A stretch of 64,000 bases of DNA, from contig OZ234498.1 in assembly GCA_965153455.1 (NCBI GenBank), positions 14,942,001 to 15,006,000 on the forward strand, given 5' to 3'. This stretch comes from Sphagnum compactum (taxonomy: Eukaryota; Bryophyta; Sphagnopsida; Sphagnales). The notes beneath the pieces are model-generated. The model had not been told where the DNA came from. It ran no database searches and saw only the letters and a list, made by a program, of their open reading frames with translations. Each line of letters begins with the position of its first letter. The first letter of the stretch is position 1. The position numbers were made by a program, and so were the translations under genes. Positions 34,382-46,479 of this stretch are shown here, piece after piece.

Positions 34382-35860
34382 ATGATGTTAAAGCTCATTG
34401 GGGTGCCACATCGTGTTTCTTGCAGAACACTTTTGAAGGCCAGGCCCAGAGTTCTAGTTACCATGTGTATGATGAAGCGAATGAGGATAAATATGGTGTT
34501 TAAGCAGCCGACATTGCCCTCAACATCCAGCTCTCCTGCAGCTTCCCACAAGGGAAGAAGAACCAAGGTGAAAGCTCAGGCTGCAGATGACAGCAGCACG
34601 GAGCAGGTAAGTGGCACGACGACAATTTCTAGCCATGAATTGTCAAAAGAGTCACAAGTGTCAAGCACTGGCAGCAGTGCAACATCTTTAGCAGGCATCA
34701 AGGATATGCTGTCAGATGGCGCAATCATTTTCAAATTGAAGGATCTGAGCAAGGCAACAGAGAATTTCCGGTCGGCCAGGAAAGTGGGGACTTCTGTGTT
34801 TCGGGGTTCAGTCCATGGCATGGATGTGGCAATAGTAGTGATCAAGAATCCAGGATTGGCAGGAGGGACTAGTAGTACTTCAATCACAGCTGATTTTGTC
34901 GCTGAGATGAAGAACTTATGTAGTGTACATCACACAAATCTAGTGAAACTCATAGGTGGGTGCAACAGTGGTAGCCAAGTTTATCTTGTGTATGAGTTCA
35001 TAGACACTGGAAACCTTCAACAATACCTTCATAGCCAGTATGCCCCAGGATTCTCAGCTCTTCCCACTTGGACTGGAAGATTGCAGGTTGTCCTTGATGT
35101 TGCCAAGGGCCTTGAGTATCTGCATCACCATACACACAATGCTCCCTTTGTACATAAACACCTAAAGAGCAGCAATATCCTTTTGGACAGTGAACTTCAT
35201 GCTCGCATTGCCTACTTTGGGGTTGCAAAAATTCGGGGAGAGACGGATACAATGTTGCCTCTTGTTGGAAGAACTGCCAGTGTACCCATTGCAGAGGAAG
35301 TCTACCCCAGCAGCACATCTACAAGTAGTGGAGAGATACAAGAGGTGAGAGATGGAGCAGATCCGGCTTCTAGAAAGCAGATTAGACATTCTGTCAGAGG
35401 CTCTCGCAGCATCAAGATTTCAGGCACACATGGGTATATGGCACCAGAGGAAAAATCTGGTGGCATCATCACACCAAAGGTCGACGTTTTTGCATTTGGT
35501 GTGATTTTGTTGGAAATTCTGTCGGGCAAAGAGGCTGTTAGCTTTCAGATTGACCCAGATACAAACACTTTGAAGAAGACCCTTCTCCCTGATGTTATAG
35601 TGGCTATCTTTGCAGACAAAGATCCTGGGAGAAGGCTTCGGGCATGGATGGACCCCCTGCTTGGTGACTCTGCACCTTTGGACTGTGCACTGAAGACAGC
35701 TGAGCTTGCCAAGGATTGTGTGAATCCTGATCCTGAATTAAGACCTGAAATGACTAAAGTTGCTCTCGCTCTTTCCAAGATTCTGATGAATTCTCAGGCA
35801 TGGGAAAAAAAAATTCTGGCAGGCAGGGGAGTCCTTACAAGTACTGTACAGCCTCGGTGA
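34382..35860 (+). CDS. LysM-receptor-family (LYK4/LYK5-like) pseudokinase, kinase part only
   Basis: 492 residues, one open segment. Residues 1-110 are basic and Ser-rich with no signal peptide, LysM domain or clear membrane segment. Residues 115-475 form a plant RLK kinase fold with a degenerate Gly loop (KVGTSVFRGSV). The beta-3 Lys (K155 in VVIK) and alpha-C Glu (E175 in AEMKNL) are kept. The HRD motif is HKH (258-260), so the catalytic Asp is His, and the DFG motif is YFG (278-280), so the metal-binding Asp is Tyr. APE (354-356) and DVFAFG (368-373) are kept. An unusually long Ser-rich activation segment (about 285-345) separates DFG from APE. The end (ELAKDC, RPEMTK, ALSKILMNSQAWE, TVQPR) resembles LysM receptor kinases, and the lost catalytic residues resemble the chitin co-receptor LYK4/LYK5 (LYR) clade. 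An in-frame TGA at 34364 bounds the start; an upstream exon is possible through GCACAG|ATG. It probably acts as a signalling scaffold, not an enzyme. CERK1-type origin is less likely. Confidence 0.82.
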   Translation: MMLKLIGVPHRVSCRTLLKARPRVLVTMCMMKRMRINMVFKQPTLPSTSSSPAASHKGRRTKVKAQAADDSSTEQVSGTTTISSHELSKESQVSSTGSSATSLAGIKDMLSDGAIIFKLKDLSKATENFRSARKVGTSVFRGSVHGMDVAIVVIKNPGLAGGTSSTSITADFVAEMKNLCSVHHTNLVKLIGGCNSGSQVYLVYEFIDTGNLQQYLHSQYAPGFSALPTWTGRLQVVLDVAKGLEYLHHHTHNAPFVHKHLKSSNILLDSELHARIAYFGVAKIRGETDTMLPLVGRTASVPIAEEVYPSSTSTSSGEIQEVRDGADPASRKQIRHSVRGSRSIKISGTHGYMAPEEKSGGIITPKVDVFAFGVILLEILSGKEAVSFQIDPDTNTLKKTLLPDVIVAIFADKDPGRRLRAWMDPLLGDSAPLDCALKTAELAKDCVNPDPELRPEMTKVALALSKILMNSQAWEKKILAGRGVLTSTVQPR

Positions 35861-36790
35861 GTTTTGATCTGAAGCTGTAACTGCCCACAATTTGGTGACT
35901 GAAGTTCTTGGAAGAAGTTGATTTGCCAAAGCTTTCTGGGGCCATAGAACTCATAGCTCACCTTGCACCCAATTTGGAGAAAACCCAAGTGGAGTTGAGC
36001 AGAAAGAATTATGTCCAGTGGGGCCAAAGGTGAGTGAGCAAATGAATGCTGGTGATGGTTTTGGGGCTCATTTGTGGTTGACTTTGGTGAATTCATATGA
36101 GCTTTCCAGATTTCCCCAAGACATTAAATCTTCACACAAGCAGATCAACTTGTACATCATTTATACAGTCTGGAAATTCAGTCAAGAAATTTTGGTACAA
36201 CCCTGAAGACTTCTCCCAACAGTATCAGACAAAAGACCTGCTGCGGGTAACAATCTTTCTTGGTGCATTTTGAGGAGGCTCCATTTGGAAATAGTAACCT
36301 GAAACACTGCAAGAAAAAACTGAAAATTGTCCTCAGAAATTGGTCTCAACTCTCCACACACGCAACAAATTAAAAATCTGCTAGAGCTATGGGTCCTCTC
36401 TAAATCTGTTTGATATTTTACAGTTTAGGTAGATGTCTGCTGACCCCGAGTTTGATTGCATGTCCAATGAGAGATCATACTGCAAAGGGGCAAAGAAGGG
36501 AGAATATAACACAGACTTCAAATCTGCTGTCAAATCTCATAAAAGACATAGTTATTAGAGCATTGCTTTGCCATATTTGCCTTATGCAATGGTCTTTATC
36601 TCCATGAATTGATGCGGGTCTTCTCACATTCAAGTCAGTATAGTGCAGCTCATTGTCACCTTCAGATCCTTGATGCAAAACACCCCTTAGAAGTCAGATC
36701 CAAAAAACACTTGCAGCTGTGCCTTCGCACATAAGGAACTTGGAGAAGTGTATTTGGAGGGCACAGATGTGTGTGTATATTCCTTCTGAA
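35861..36790. other. 3' flank of the pseudokinase gene
   Basis: The sequence is less AT-rich than distant intergenic DNA and probably includes the 3' UTR. Open frames of up to about 100 codons on either strand have no motifs. I could not place a polyadenylation site with confidence. Confidence 0.35.
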
Positions 36791-37090
36791 AAAGAGGAAG
36801 GATCTTATGCCTATTCCTCAAGAGTGCTATCGATCTTACACCTATAAGTACACCTAAGATCCCTCCTTCTAGGTGTAAAATCCCTCACACTCTTAATCAG
36901 TAGGTGTAAGAACCCTCCCCCTTCTATGCCTTGTGATCTATGTATGTTTAGGTCCATGCTAATGTTTGCCTCATGCTTTATGGTTGGTAAAGCCTGTGGG
37001 TGGGACCTGGGGGTCATCCCCAATATGCACCTTGAGTGGACTACCGCCTCATCCTAGGCCACCTCATCCTGGGGCCTTACCCTACACAAA
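36790..37090 (+). repeat. Dispersed repeat (copy 1)
   Basis: Contains GATCTATGTATGTTTAGGTCC, whose reverse complement recurs at about 49965-49985 (CCTAAACATACGTAGATC). The preceding part (CCCTCACACTCTTAATCAGTAGGTG) resembles 50308-50350. The GGGGCCTTACCCTAC end resembles words at 43970-43995 and 46918-46960. Noncoding. Confidence 0.5.
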
Positions 37091-40000
37091 ACAATCAAAG
37101 GGTTCTAAAGTGAAAAGTCTTCAATACAAGCTCTAGTTAGTCCCCATGCACAGTTGGAGAAATGCAGCAACAATGGCACCATGCCTATAACACTGAGCTA
37201 GTTTGTTCTTCACATGGGGCTGGATTTCCAGTTTCAATCAGATATCTAATAACAAAAAAAGCTAGACAAGAAAAGAGCAGAGAAGTAGCTTGGCAACAAA
37301 CTCAGTTCTAATTGCTTTTGCACTTTTTTGATTTGTGTATTAGGTTGAGCAGATGAGAAGATGTATGTATCTAATATTCATTGCACAAATTCAAGGCCCC
37401 AATTTTTTGAAGTGCTCAAGAATTCTACTTCAAAGCATTCACCTAACCACTTGGCAAGGTAGGCCTTCCAAAGATTTCTTGCAACTACCTTCTACTTCAT
37501 GATGTAAATACATTCAACTTCCAAAAGCAATTCATCAATAATGAGAAGTTGTGGGCTCATGCTGACTACCCACCTTCCCATTTGTAAAGCGACATGAAAC
37601 AGATTGCACACCTTCATAACTCACGAGAGCCTATCACACGGACAACTTTCATTGCCTTTGTGTCTTAAATTTGATATTAAATATTTTCTTACACCAGTCT
37701 CTTCAAATATCCAGTCACCACCACACCCCCTTCCCCTATTTCTTGTGCATGGGTTTTGCCAAATGATAATGGATACCAGGTAGCAATTCCTCAGTATAAA
37801 CTTGAAATGGAAAATAGACGAATTATACCCGGCACATTCCATAGTTTCTCATGACTATTTTCGAGTCGTGGGAGCTCCAAAATACATCAATGGCATACAA
37901 CTTCACTAATAGAACACCTTTGACCATTCACTTGCAGATGACAAAAGTGAACAGCAGTTTGATTTTTGTTGACAACTTGAAATTGGGATTTATCATAAAC
38001 TCTTCATAAACAAAAGCCTTGTAAGAAGCATTATGCCCTTACATGTATACTTGTAGCACTTTTTGCATATCTTGCAAGAAAACCTTCCAAACATAAACAT
38101 TTTGAACACCTAGTTTGACACATGGATAAATTGTATTGTGTTTGAAATTACATGAGGTGACAATTAGTAGCTAGCAATATACACCCCCTCCCTTCTTAAA
38201 TAGCAATCTCATGTCTTCTTCATGGTAAGAACTAGGTCACAATGAGTTTTTTTATTATCCTTGGTTACAATCTTTCTTTATTGGAATCAATTCATTACTT
38301 TCAAAATGTGATGGGCTTACCATTTGCAATTGGAATATTCTTATAACCGCTAATGCAATTTCAAACATCAGGACAAGGTTTGGTTGATGTTTCAAAACAC
38401 TTTAAAACCTTACACGTACACTTTCACAATCATATGACCAAATCAGAATATATATAATTTTTATTTCTATATTTGGTGTAACATTCAATATTGGACCAAC
38501 TAATGTGGAATATCTTAGATGACGCGATAAAAATATTTTGAAAAACATAGAATTAAATGTATTTGATGACATTGTGTGGCTTTGGCCAAATCTAGTAGGT
38601 TATTCTTTCTTACTTTCATTATTTTGAAATTAATGTTATAGATGTCAACATTATGAAGTTCATTTCTATGAATGTTTATTTATAACTTGTAATGAATTTG
38701 TATTTAACTCTTAATTTAATTTCAGCTCACTTTCAATTAACTTTAAATTAAGTTTTGATTCATTTTTAGTTCATGTTTAATTCATTTTTTATTAATTCTT
38801 AGTTCACTTTCAGTTTATTTTTAATTTATTTTTAATTATTTTTAATTCACATTCAATTCACTCTTAATGAATTTTAGTTCATTCATAATTCACATATAGG
38901 TGGACATGAGCTACACATGGGTGCACATGGATCACAAGTTGAAAGTTTTTTTAGAAACTTATTTGAACTAAGTGTTTGATGTGTATAAATAAAAATAGAA
39001 TTCCCCATTACTTTTAATTTGTTCAACATCAATTTTGAATATAATTCAATATCGTAGCTTTGTTTTGATTTTGTTTCGTTCTTGCAACCAAATCTAACCG
39101 GATTCTTGTTTTACACATCTTTTTTTTTAATCTTTTTTTTTTAATTTTGTGATTTAGATTTGAAAGTAAACATGCCCTTGTTCTCGTTTTGGTTTAGAAA
39201 ATCCTATAGACTTGATTATTTTCATCTCCATGACAATTAACTTATTTATCCTATCTACATGCATAGCACAATCCACATTATAGTACCGCCCCCCCATCAA
39301 TGCATTCGAAAAATAACACATGGAACACCTTTGTCATTTATTCAACTTCCATGTTTGTTCTTTTTGGAAAAACAAAAATATCATCTCAATATGTACAAAC
39401 ATAAAAATTTCTTTGAACAAGTGCTAAGGTGAAAACATGAAATTTGTCATGGCCTATAAAATTATTAGTGCATTAGTTATTACAAAAAAGTTGTAATTGG
39501 TGCGAACAAAGTAACACAAACTAGAGTGCCCCACTTAGGTATAGTCTGTAAATTAGTCCTTAAGGTTGATGTGGCAAATTGGGAATTATTACCAATACTT
39601 AAGTTGTTTTAAGCAGTATAACATTATTTAAATTTTATTGAAGTATTTATATTCATTGTATTCATTATGAATTTATCCAAGTGTTATAATAATATATTAC
39701 AACAATTATTGTATAAATATATCACATGTTTTCAACATGAATTTAGTTCATCACTTAGAATCATCTAAATTGAACTACAATTACACATTTTTGGTTCATG
39801 TTAATATGTTTGCACCTTAATTGATAATGATCAAAACAATTTTTGAAATTTACACAAAGGTATATCATCATAACAAAATATGATTTTGTTGTACCTTGGA
39901 ATAATCCAATGGATTACACAAAGATAACGAAGTGATGATATCTAAAATCAAAATGAACAATATTAAATGGACGAAAATTTTGTAAATGTGTTTATCAATA

Positions 40001-41319
40001 ATCAACACTCTCTTGACCTATGCCATTGGCACAAGTGTGAACTCGCTACCCAACTAATTGATTTAGAATTTAGAATTTTTATTGAATTTGCAATGACAAA
40101 GATTACTCAAAACTTTTACACCTTAGTCCAAAAATTATGAAATTGCTTCCATAAAATCATACTTGTCGAACATTTTTTTTAAAACAAACTTTATTGATTT
40201 TTCAATGATAAAATTGTTCAATATTCAATAACTCTTACATTGTAGGTCTAAACACTACGACCAAATCAATGCACCCTTACTAATTGAAGGCTTTTGGTAT
40301 CAAGAGTGTGATGGGGGTGTGCCATGGTTTGGGAGATCTCAACATGGACAAACAAACAAAATAAACAAACTACCTTCCTTACTACATAGACTTGTAACTT
40401 GTCACATTATTTTGCACAAATCTAATTAGTGGTTGATAATATGCAGCACCAAAAGTTTTGTTTTACCCTATTCCAAGTGATTACCTTGCATTTGTTTTTT
40501 CACCTTTATTCTTCCAAACAAGTAAATCAATCAAATGACTAAAGAGGAGGTACATTTTCTTGCTCATTTAGTCATTTGAGGGTTGACAATAGCACTAAAA
40601 ACAACAAACTCACAATCTTCAAAAAGTTAAAAGAGAACAGTGCAACTACAAATTGACTGATCTCCCTTTATCAAAAGGGCGAAACAAGATGGACAAAGTT
40701 TGGTCACAAGGAGGTGCAGAAAGGTGTGTGCTTAGCAGATTGCTTTAGAGGATTGAGTTTCATTTTATAGGAATCTTACAAATGGTGAAATAAGAACAAG
40801 CACAAGTCAGAGGATTACATGACTGATTGCCATCCAAACGATGAAATCCATAAACTAGTCATTGGGACTTATAACAAACTTGCAGAGTCTAAAAGTAAGA
40901 AAGTTCTTGTTGACCAGCTTCTTCAAAGACATTCATTAGCAAGAGGCAGCCTAGTTTGGAGAGCATGTTTATGTGTGGCTTGAATGTGTAAGATTTTCAT
41001 CATCATGAAAAACCACATGTCAAGGTGATTAGTAATGGTGGGATTCAAGAGAGAAAACCACAGAAGTACATTGACATACATTGACTGTCACAGGCAGATG
41101 ATGGATCTCCCTCCCCCCATTTGTCTTTTATTGTGTTTGATGAGAGATCCGCTTGTTGTCATTGTTGTTTACACAGGGAAGATGGGTCACAAAGCTCACA
41201 ATAAATGCTAATAAGTTAGGCAATCATAGTACCATCTTCTTCACAAAGAATTGTAAGTATGTGGTTGGGGGTCTAGGGTTTAACCCTTAAACCCTAAGAT
41301 TCTAATATATTTTTCCAGC
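37091..41319. other. Intergenic; AT-rich with a short tandem array
   Basis: No gene recognised. 38700-38890 is a degenerate array of TTTTAATTCA and TTAGTTCA words of about 10-12 bp, similar in character to the arrays inside the CACTA-like elements, but no element ends were found around it. 40660-41250 is less AT-rich and lies just downstream of the neprosin stop; part may be its 3' UTR. Confidence 0.4.
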
Positions 41320-44215
41320 TTAAGGGCAGTTGGGATTTTGCCCAGGTCCACCATAATAGAAGTAGTTTCCCCAGGCACTGTTAAACCCACCTTGAATGTC
41401 ATAACAATTAGGCTGTTCTGTGAGTGTTTGCAAACCCACCACACTTCTCAGCACATTAGTTGTATCCACAAACTGGATGTTCCGCATGTAACTTGCTTCC
41501 CCAAATCCTGCTTCTGCAAATTGACCACTGCCCATCTCAGTAGTAGTGTGCTGTCCACCTGGCTCTGAGTTCACAACTTCACCTCCCCACTCCAATACCG
41601 TTGCACTACCCGCCAGATGTGTAAAAAGGGATGCTGGCCAGTAACCCACCAATGTATTTTCTCCAAACTGCATCCACCAGGCCCCTGTATTTGGATCCTG
41701 CAAGCACAGTGACATATCTTTTATGAGAAACTAGATGGTGTGATGTTTGTATCTGCAAAATCAACACTGAACATCTTCAAACATTATATTGAAAAGGTAT
41801 GGATTTTTCCAACATCTAGAAAGTTACATAATTGTTGGACAAAACCCTTACTTTCCAAATGAGAATACTGATCTCGTACTGGGTGCCACCATAGCTGGAA
41901 ACTGGTGATATTGAAGCACCTATTGCAATTGTATTACTTGTTTGCACAAATCCTGAGCACAGAAGGTTATAGCAGCCTGTGGTTTGGTATCCGTCCGCCT
42001 ACAACAAAACAAAACATGTGGTCAAATGACTGTGTATGAGATCTGTCTGCAACAAGCTTTGGAATGACCCACCTCTATTTCAACATCCACAATTACAGTG
42101 AGAATTAGAAGCCAGTGTTGGCCCTCCTTCATATCTCCTTAAGGTCTGGGGTTGCAGATTATGTCAGTTTCTTGACCACATCTTATGACTTAATCTTATG
42201 ATGATGGTTATACACATGTAATAGTGACCAAAATGTGTCTGTTGCACATAAATGTTCTTTCTAAATGGTTGAATCTGCCACCCGACCTTAATGGTCTTGT
42301 CCTTGCCCATTGTGTTGGGTAAGGAGCCAGCCAGCAAGCCTGCTTGCTGGCACCTTACCCAACATAACGTGCAGGGGCTTGACCATTCCAGAGTACATAA
42401 AAAAGTCACGAGGCCAAACAAGGGAGAAATCATTGCCATTTTAATTTTTTTCAGCTAGAAGGGACAGCTCTAAATTGTGGAATTTTGTTAAGAAACAGAG
42501 ACACAAACCTACCGTCCAATATGTAAATAATCGTGGGTTGTTGTCACCATACATATCTGGGCTCACCTGCACACAAAGAACAACAAAAGGAAATTGGAGA
42601 CAGACCATTTGAGCAATAGACAATGCCTATGAGCCCCAAAGAGTGCAACTTTTTTATTTACATTGGATTAGGGTTGTGTTGCCCCCATGACAGCAGAAGT
42701 GGGCATCAGAGTCTAAGCAAGTTCCAAGTTCTATTTTTGCAGCTACCTTTATGCATAAAAGAATAGAGGGGTTTAGTTTAATATACTTTGCCCACGTAAA
42801 TGAATGAGAGGGGACACATGACTTACTTGCCAGCCTGCCTCAATGCTGTTCAGGTCACTTGTGAATGCACCAGCCAGAATCCAGATCTGTGACAAGCTGA
42901 ATTCACTTGGTACATCCACTCTTGGGCTCCATACGTTTATGGTAGCTTGTGCACCATTATATGCATCCCCTTGCATGTATGATATTGCATGCTGTTACAC
43001 ACCATCCACTGCACAACCTCAGGATGTCACCCAACATGACAAACATGAGACCAAGTGATGAATATACTCCCAGAAAATATGCAATCATTTTACCTTCGTC
43101 AAAATGCAACCAATTGGCTTGATTTCATGGTGATCAATATTCTGACAATTCATGCATCAAAATTGTCAATCTAAATACCAGAATGCCACATTCTAAGACA
43201 GAATTAGTGTGATGGGCATAAATCCCATGTAGTTTGTTTTCGTTGAGAGACAGATAATATGGCAAGATCACCTCATGTGAACTACTTGTGATGGTAGCTG
43301 GACTGGGTTTTGGAACAGCAGACATGCCACCCTTTTTTGTTCTATACTTGTCAATTGAGCCAGCTCGAAGAATGTCTTTGGCTAGTGTCCGGCGAATAGG
43401 GACTGTGCCAACCGGGCACTCACCACTTTCATGCCATATCTGCTTTTGAGACACTGTTTCCTCACTCTTGAACTTCAACAGAAATGAAGGTGGTTTCTGC
43501 AAAAACATACACATTCACACACCATCTTAGACTTCATGATCTGAGAATGTCACAGTTCGACAAACCAGATAGAACAACAATTAATCCCCATATTATGTGA
43601 AGCATCTAACACAATGAACTCACCTCAATCGTATGGTTCTTAAGGAGAGGGTGCTCAAAGGCAGGTTGCAAAGTGCTTAAGACACAATCAATGAGGTCAC
43701 CGTCAGGGCTCTGTCCACACAAAGAAACATTACAACATCCATGAGAAAATGAATCATAATCAGTTATGATTCAAGGCCTTTCTGGTGTAGCTGAATGAAT
43801 CTTACATTCAGGTTTTTAAGGAGGGACATTTTGTTCTGAAATGTTTGTTGATGCAAATCGATCAGGGGAGGCAATTGCTTTACACTTGGTAAGGCCCTCG
43901 GATGAGAGACCATAACCAGAATGTGGGCACCACCTCAGCTGCCACCTCAGGCAGTACCCTTATTCTGGTAAAACCCTCAACCTCAGGCCTTACCTACCAC
44001 ATACATAGATACATACAGCCAAAACGGAGTGGAAGAAGAAGAAGTTACAAGAAATTAGTTCATTGTAGGAACTTACAGAAGGATGAATATCAAATGTAAA
44101 GGAAAATTCTTTGATGGAGCTTTGAAACTGAAGCAATAACAAACAAACAAACAAACAAACACAAATGTAGGAGAGAATTACACGAAGAATGAATTGTGAG
44201 AAGGTTCAAGGGTTT

Positions 44216-44249
<34 letters not shown>

Positions 44250-44566
44250 ACCTGAATGGTTTTAACTGGAGGTTTATTCAATCTGTGAAGAAGCTTTTTC
44301 TGTATCCTGGAAAGCTTTGAACTCCTGCTCAAGACATTTGCTGCAGCTCCGGCCGGGTTCTTCATGAGCTCGTGATGATGATCAGAAGAAGCCCCCGGGG
44401 CAGGTCCCTGCACAAAAGAAGTAGTTCTTGTTGCTGAAGAATGAAGTGGCGCAGCTGCTAGTGACACGGGCGTGCAGGAATACAACAGCAGGATGATGAT
44501 TGCGAATCCTATCCACAATACTCGCGGCGGCCTCACTCGGAGAGACTTGCGTCTGGTAACAACCAT
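41320..44566 (-). CDS. Neprosin-domain (glutamic peptidase-like) secreted protein, seven exons
   Basis: Exons in transcript order: 44566-44252, 43710-43624, 43496-43272, 42991-42827, 42566-42513, 41998-41852, 41697-41320. All introns are GT-AG, all junctions are in phase 0, and the product is 456 residues. Residues 15-40 ([13 protein letters not shown]) form a signal peptide or anchor after a basic start. About 85-185 is the neprosin activation-peptide domain ([40 protein letters not shown]). About 205-456 is the neprosin (DUF239) domain ([54 protein letters not shown]). E260 in IEAGW and E371 in EWGGEV fit the two glutamates of the neprosin active site, so it may be a working prolyl-type peptidase secreted as a zymogen. 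Its length fits plant paralogues. The substrate is unknown. Confidence 0.93.
43890..43995. repeat. Dispersed repeat inside neprosin intron 1
   Basis: The ACCCTTATTCTGGTAAAACC ... GGCCTTACCTACCAC stretch resembles 46918-46960 (GCCCTTATTCTGGTAAGGCC ... GGCCTTTACCTACCAC). Both begin shortly after a GGTAAGGCCCTC or similar word. Probably a small mobile or shared repeat within the 541-bp intron. Confidence 0.45.
44215..44249. repeat. (GTT)n microsatellite next to the neprosin exon 1 splice donor
   Basis: About 11 GTT units on the plus strand. On the gene's strand intron 1 begins GTACAACAACAAC..., so the CAA repeat starts at the third base of the donor. Read through, it would add a polyglutamine run and then a short hydrophobic tail to a truncated protein. 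A TTTG/CAAA repeat (44142-44161) lies further inside the same intron. Confidence 0.85.
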
Positions 44567-44960
44567 CTCTTCTGCAGTAAGTCTGGTAAAGAGTGTGGCA
44601 CACTGAAGATCATCTCAGAGTGCTGCTTCTTCTTCTTGTTGTAGAGACTGACTGGAACCACCAAGAAGAAGAAGAAGAAGAAGAAGACACTCCAATAATG
44701 CTACAACAAGTTTCAACGCCACAATCCATGGAACACACCTTCAAAAAAAAAGAAAAAAAATCCAGAAAAAACTCACTGGCTTTGCTCTCTTGCAGAGCAT
44801 GAGATTACAGTATGGATCGAGCTTTGGGGGGGGAAAAAAAACCAAACAAATAAACAAACTGCGCTTGCTTGCTTGCGGTGATTCTACTGAAGAGATGCTA
44901 CTGATTCCAACAGCAACGACAAAGAGAAAAAAAGAGAGGGAGAAGCAGATAGCGACTCCG
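44567..44960 (-). promoter_or_regulatory. Neprosin gene 5' leader / proximal promoter
   Basis: Upstream of the neprosin ATG, with (GAA)n/(TTC)n repeats (44663-44686) and purine-rich runs near 44925-44945, typical of plant leaders. No TATA box could be assigned securely. The foldback element begins just beyond, at about 44970. Confidence 0.35.
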
Positions 44961-44969
44961 ACACCGTAG

Positions 44970-46470
44970 GGTTTTTCGCCAAAATGGCCATTTTTTCAAA
45001 TTGGCGAAAATTTAGAGGTATTTTGAATTTATAGTCGCCAATTTTCGATATATATTAAACAAATCGCCGGATTCTATCCTACGTTGTAGGAGGTAGCCCG
45101 TTTTTTCACTGGCGGAATATCGCCAAAAATAGAATTTTCAAATTTTAAAAACGAAAAAGAAGTGATTTCTGAGGCTTTTCGTCGCCAGAAGTGAGAAAAA
45201 AAAATGTTTAAAATCGCCAGATTCATATATTTGGTTTTCATTGTATTGCCAGAAATATAGAAGGATGATTAAAGGTTTGTCCTGTATTTTCTGATTTATA
45301 GCCATATTTAGCTAAATATTCCTAGGGTTGATTGCCATTTCTTCTTCATCTTCCTAGGGATGATTGCCACTTTGACTACAAACAAAAATTCCTAAAAAAA
45401 ACGCTGTCGGATCGCCAAAAATAGAGAAGGAAGCTACGAATTTTTTTTATTTTCATATTTTCTGATCGTCAAATCTGGCTAAACCTACGTTTCTTCTACA
45501 TCTTCCTATGCATGATTGCTACGTTGACTACAAACAAGAATTCCTAAAAGACACACTGGCAGGTAGCCAAAAATATAGAAGTATGCTAGATTTTTTTTTT
45601 CCTTTCATATTTTCTTATCACCAAATCTGGCTAAACTGTCTTTTGAATGATCGCCACTTCAGCTACATCAAAAAATTGGAAATTTTATTATTATTATTAT
45701 TATTATTATTATAAAATTATTATAAATTATTTTTATTAAAGAAAAGAAAATGAAAAAAAGAAACCCTGGCAAGGAGGGAGCCAATGAAGAAGGTGCTGTG
45801 AATAGGCTTATTGGATGGAGTGTTGGGTGAAGTCAACAGACAGCTTCTGGCAATTGTGTTGGTAGTGTGTTTTCAAACACAGGTCAAATTCATGGCCTGT
45901 CAGGCAGGCAGGCAGGCACTACAAAGAAGCATGATGAGAAAAAGCAAAGCAACAAGAAAATAATGAATTAATTGATGAATATTTGTTTATGAATAAATAA
46001 TTCATCCATTCATTAGTGATGAAATAATGAATTTATTTATTTATAATGAATTGATGATATGACCATTTCTTTGAAGAATCCCCATTTTCTGGCTTCTAAT
46101 TTTTCAATGTATTTTTTCTTCCCCCCCCCACCCTGCCCCCAACACACACACACACACACACACACAATTTTGTGAGTTAGGTGGGTTCCTGATCACTCAC
46201 AAGAGGACTTAGCCAAATTTGGTTTCAAATCATAGAGGAAAAAAGTAGAGGAATTTAGGACATGTTATTGGAACCTATTATTGTCCATATATGACAATTT
46301 CAGAAAAAACAAATTCCTCATAATATGACAACTTGGGCCCCATTTGTTTTTTTTTTCCCAAAAAAAACTCATTTGTATCATTTGCATCTCCACATTATTT
46401 GTGATCAGGATGTGGAAATTCTCCCCCACACTCCCCCCCCTCCGCCCCAAAAAAAAAAACATTGATTGGA
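44970..46470. mobile_element. Foldback/MITE-like element with multi-copy left arm
   Basis: The left side holds three or so tandem copies of an arm of about 150 bp (45190-45380, 45400-45540, 45555-45680). Each has GCCAAAAATA(TA)GA, AAATCTGGCTAAA, GATGATTGCCAC and CTACAT. The right side (46168-46290) carries the same words inverted (CAATTTTGTGAG ... TTAGCCAAATTTGG). Between them are an (ATT)n tract (45685-45712) and a (CA)n tract (46142-46166). No transposase is present. Outer ends were not fixed. Confidence 0.5.
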
Positions 46471-46479
46471 AAATTAACT

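Noticed and set aside
40252-40275. CACTACGACC as the left end of another CACTA element
   Set aside because: No matching right terminus or 3-bp duplication was found downstream.
44090-44251. Polyglutamine extension of neprosin exon 1
   Set aside because: It is intron sequence: a GT donor follows codon 105 and the next exon continues the conserved SPDGDLIDC motif in phase.
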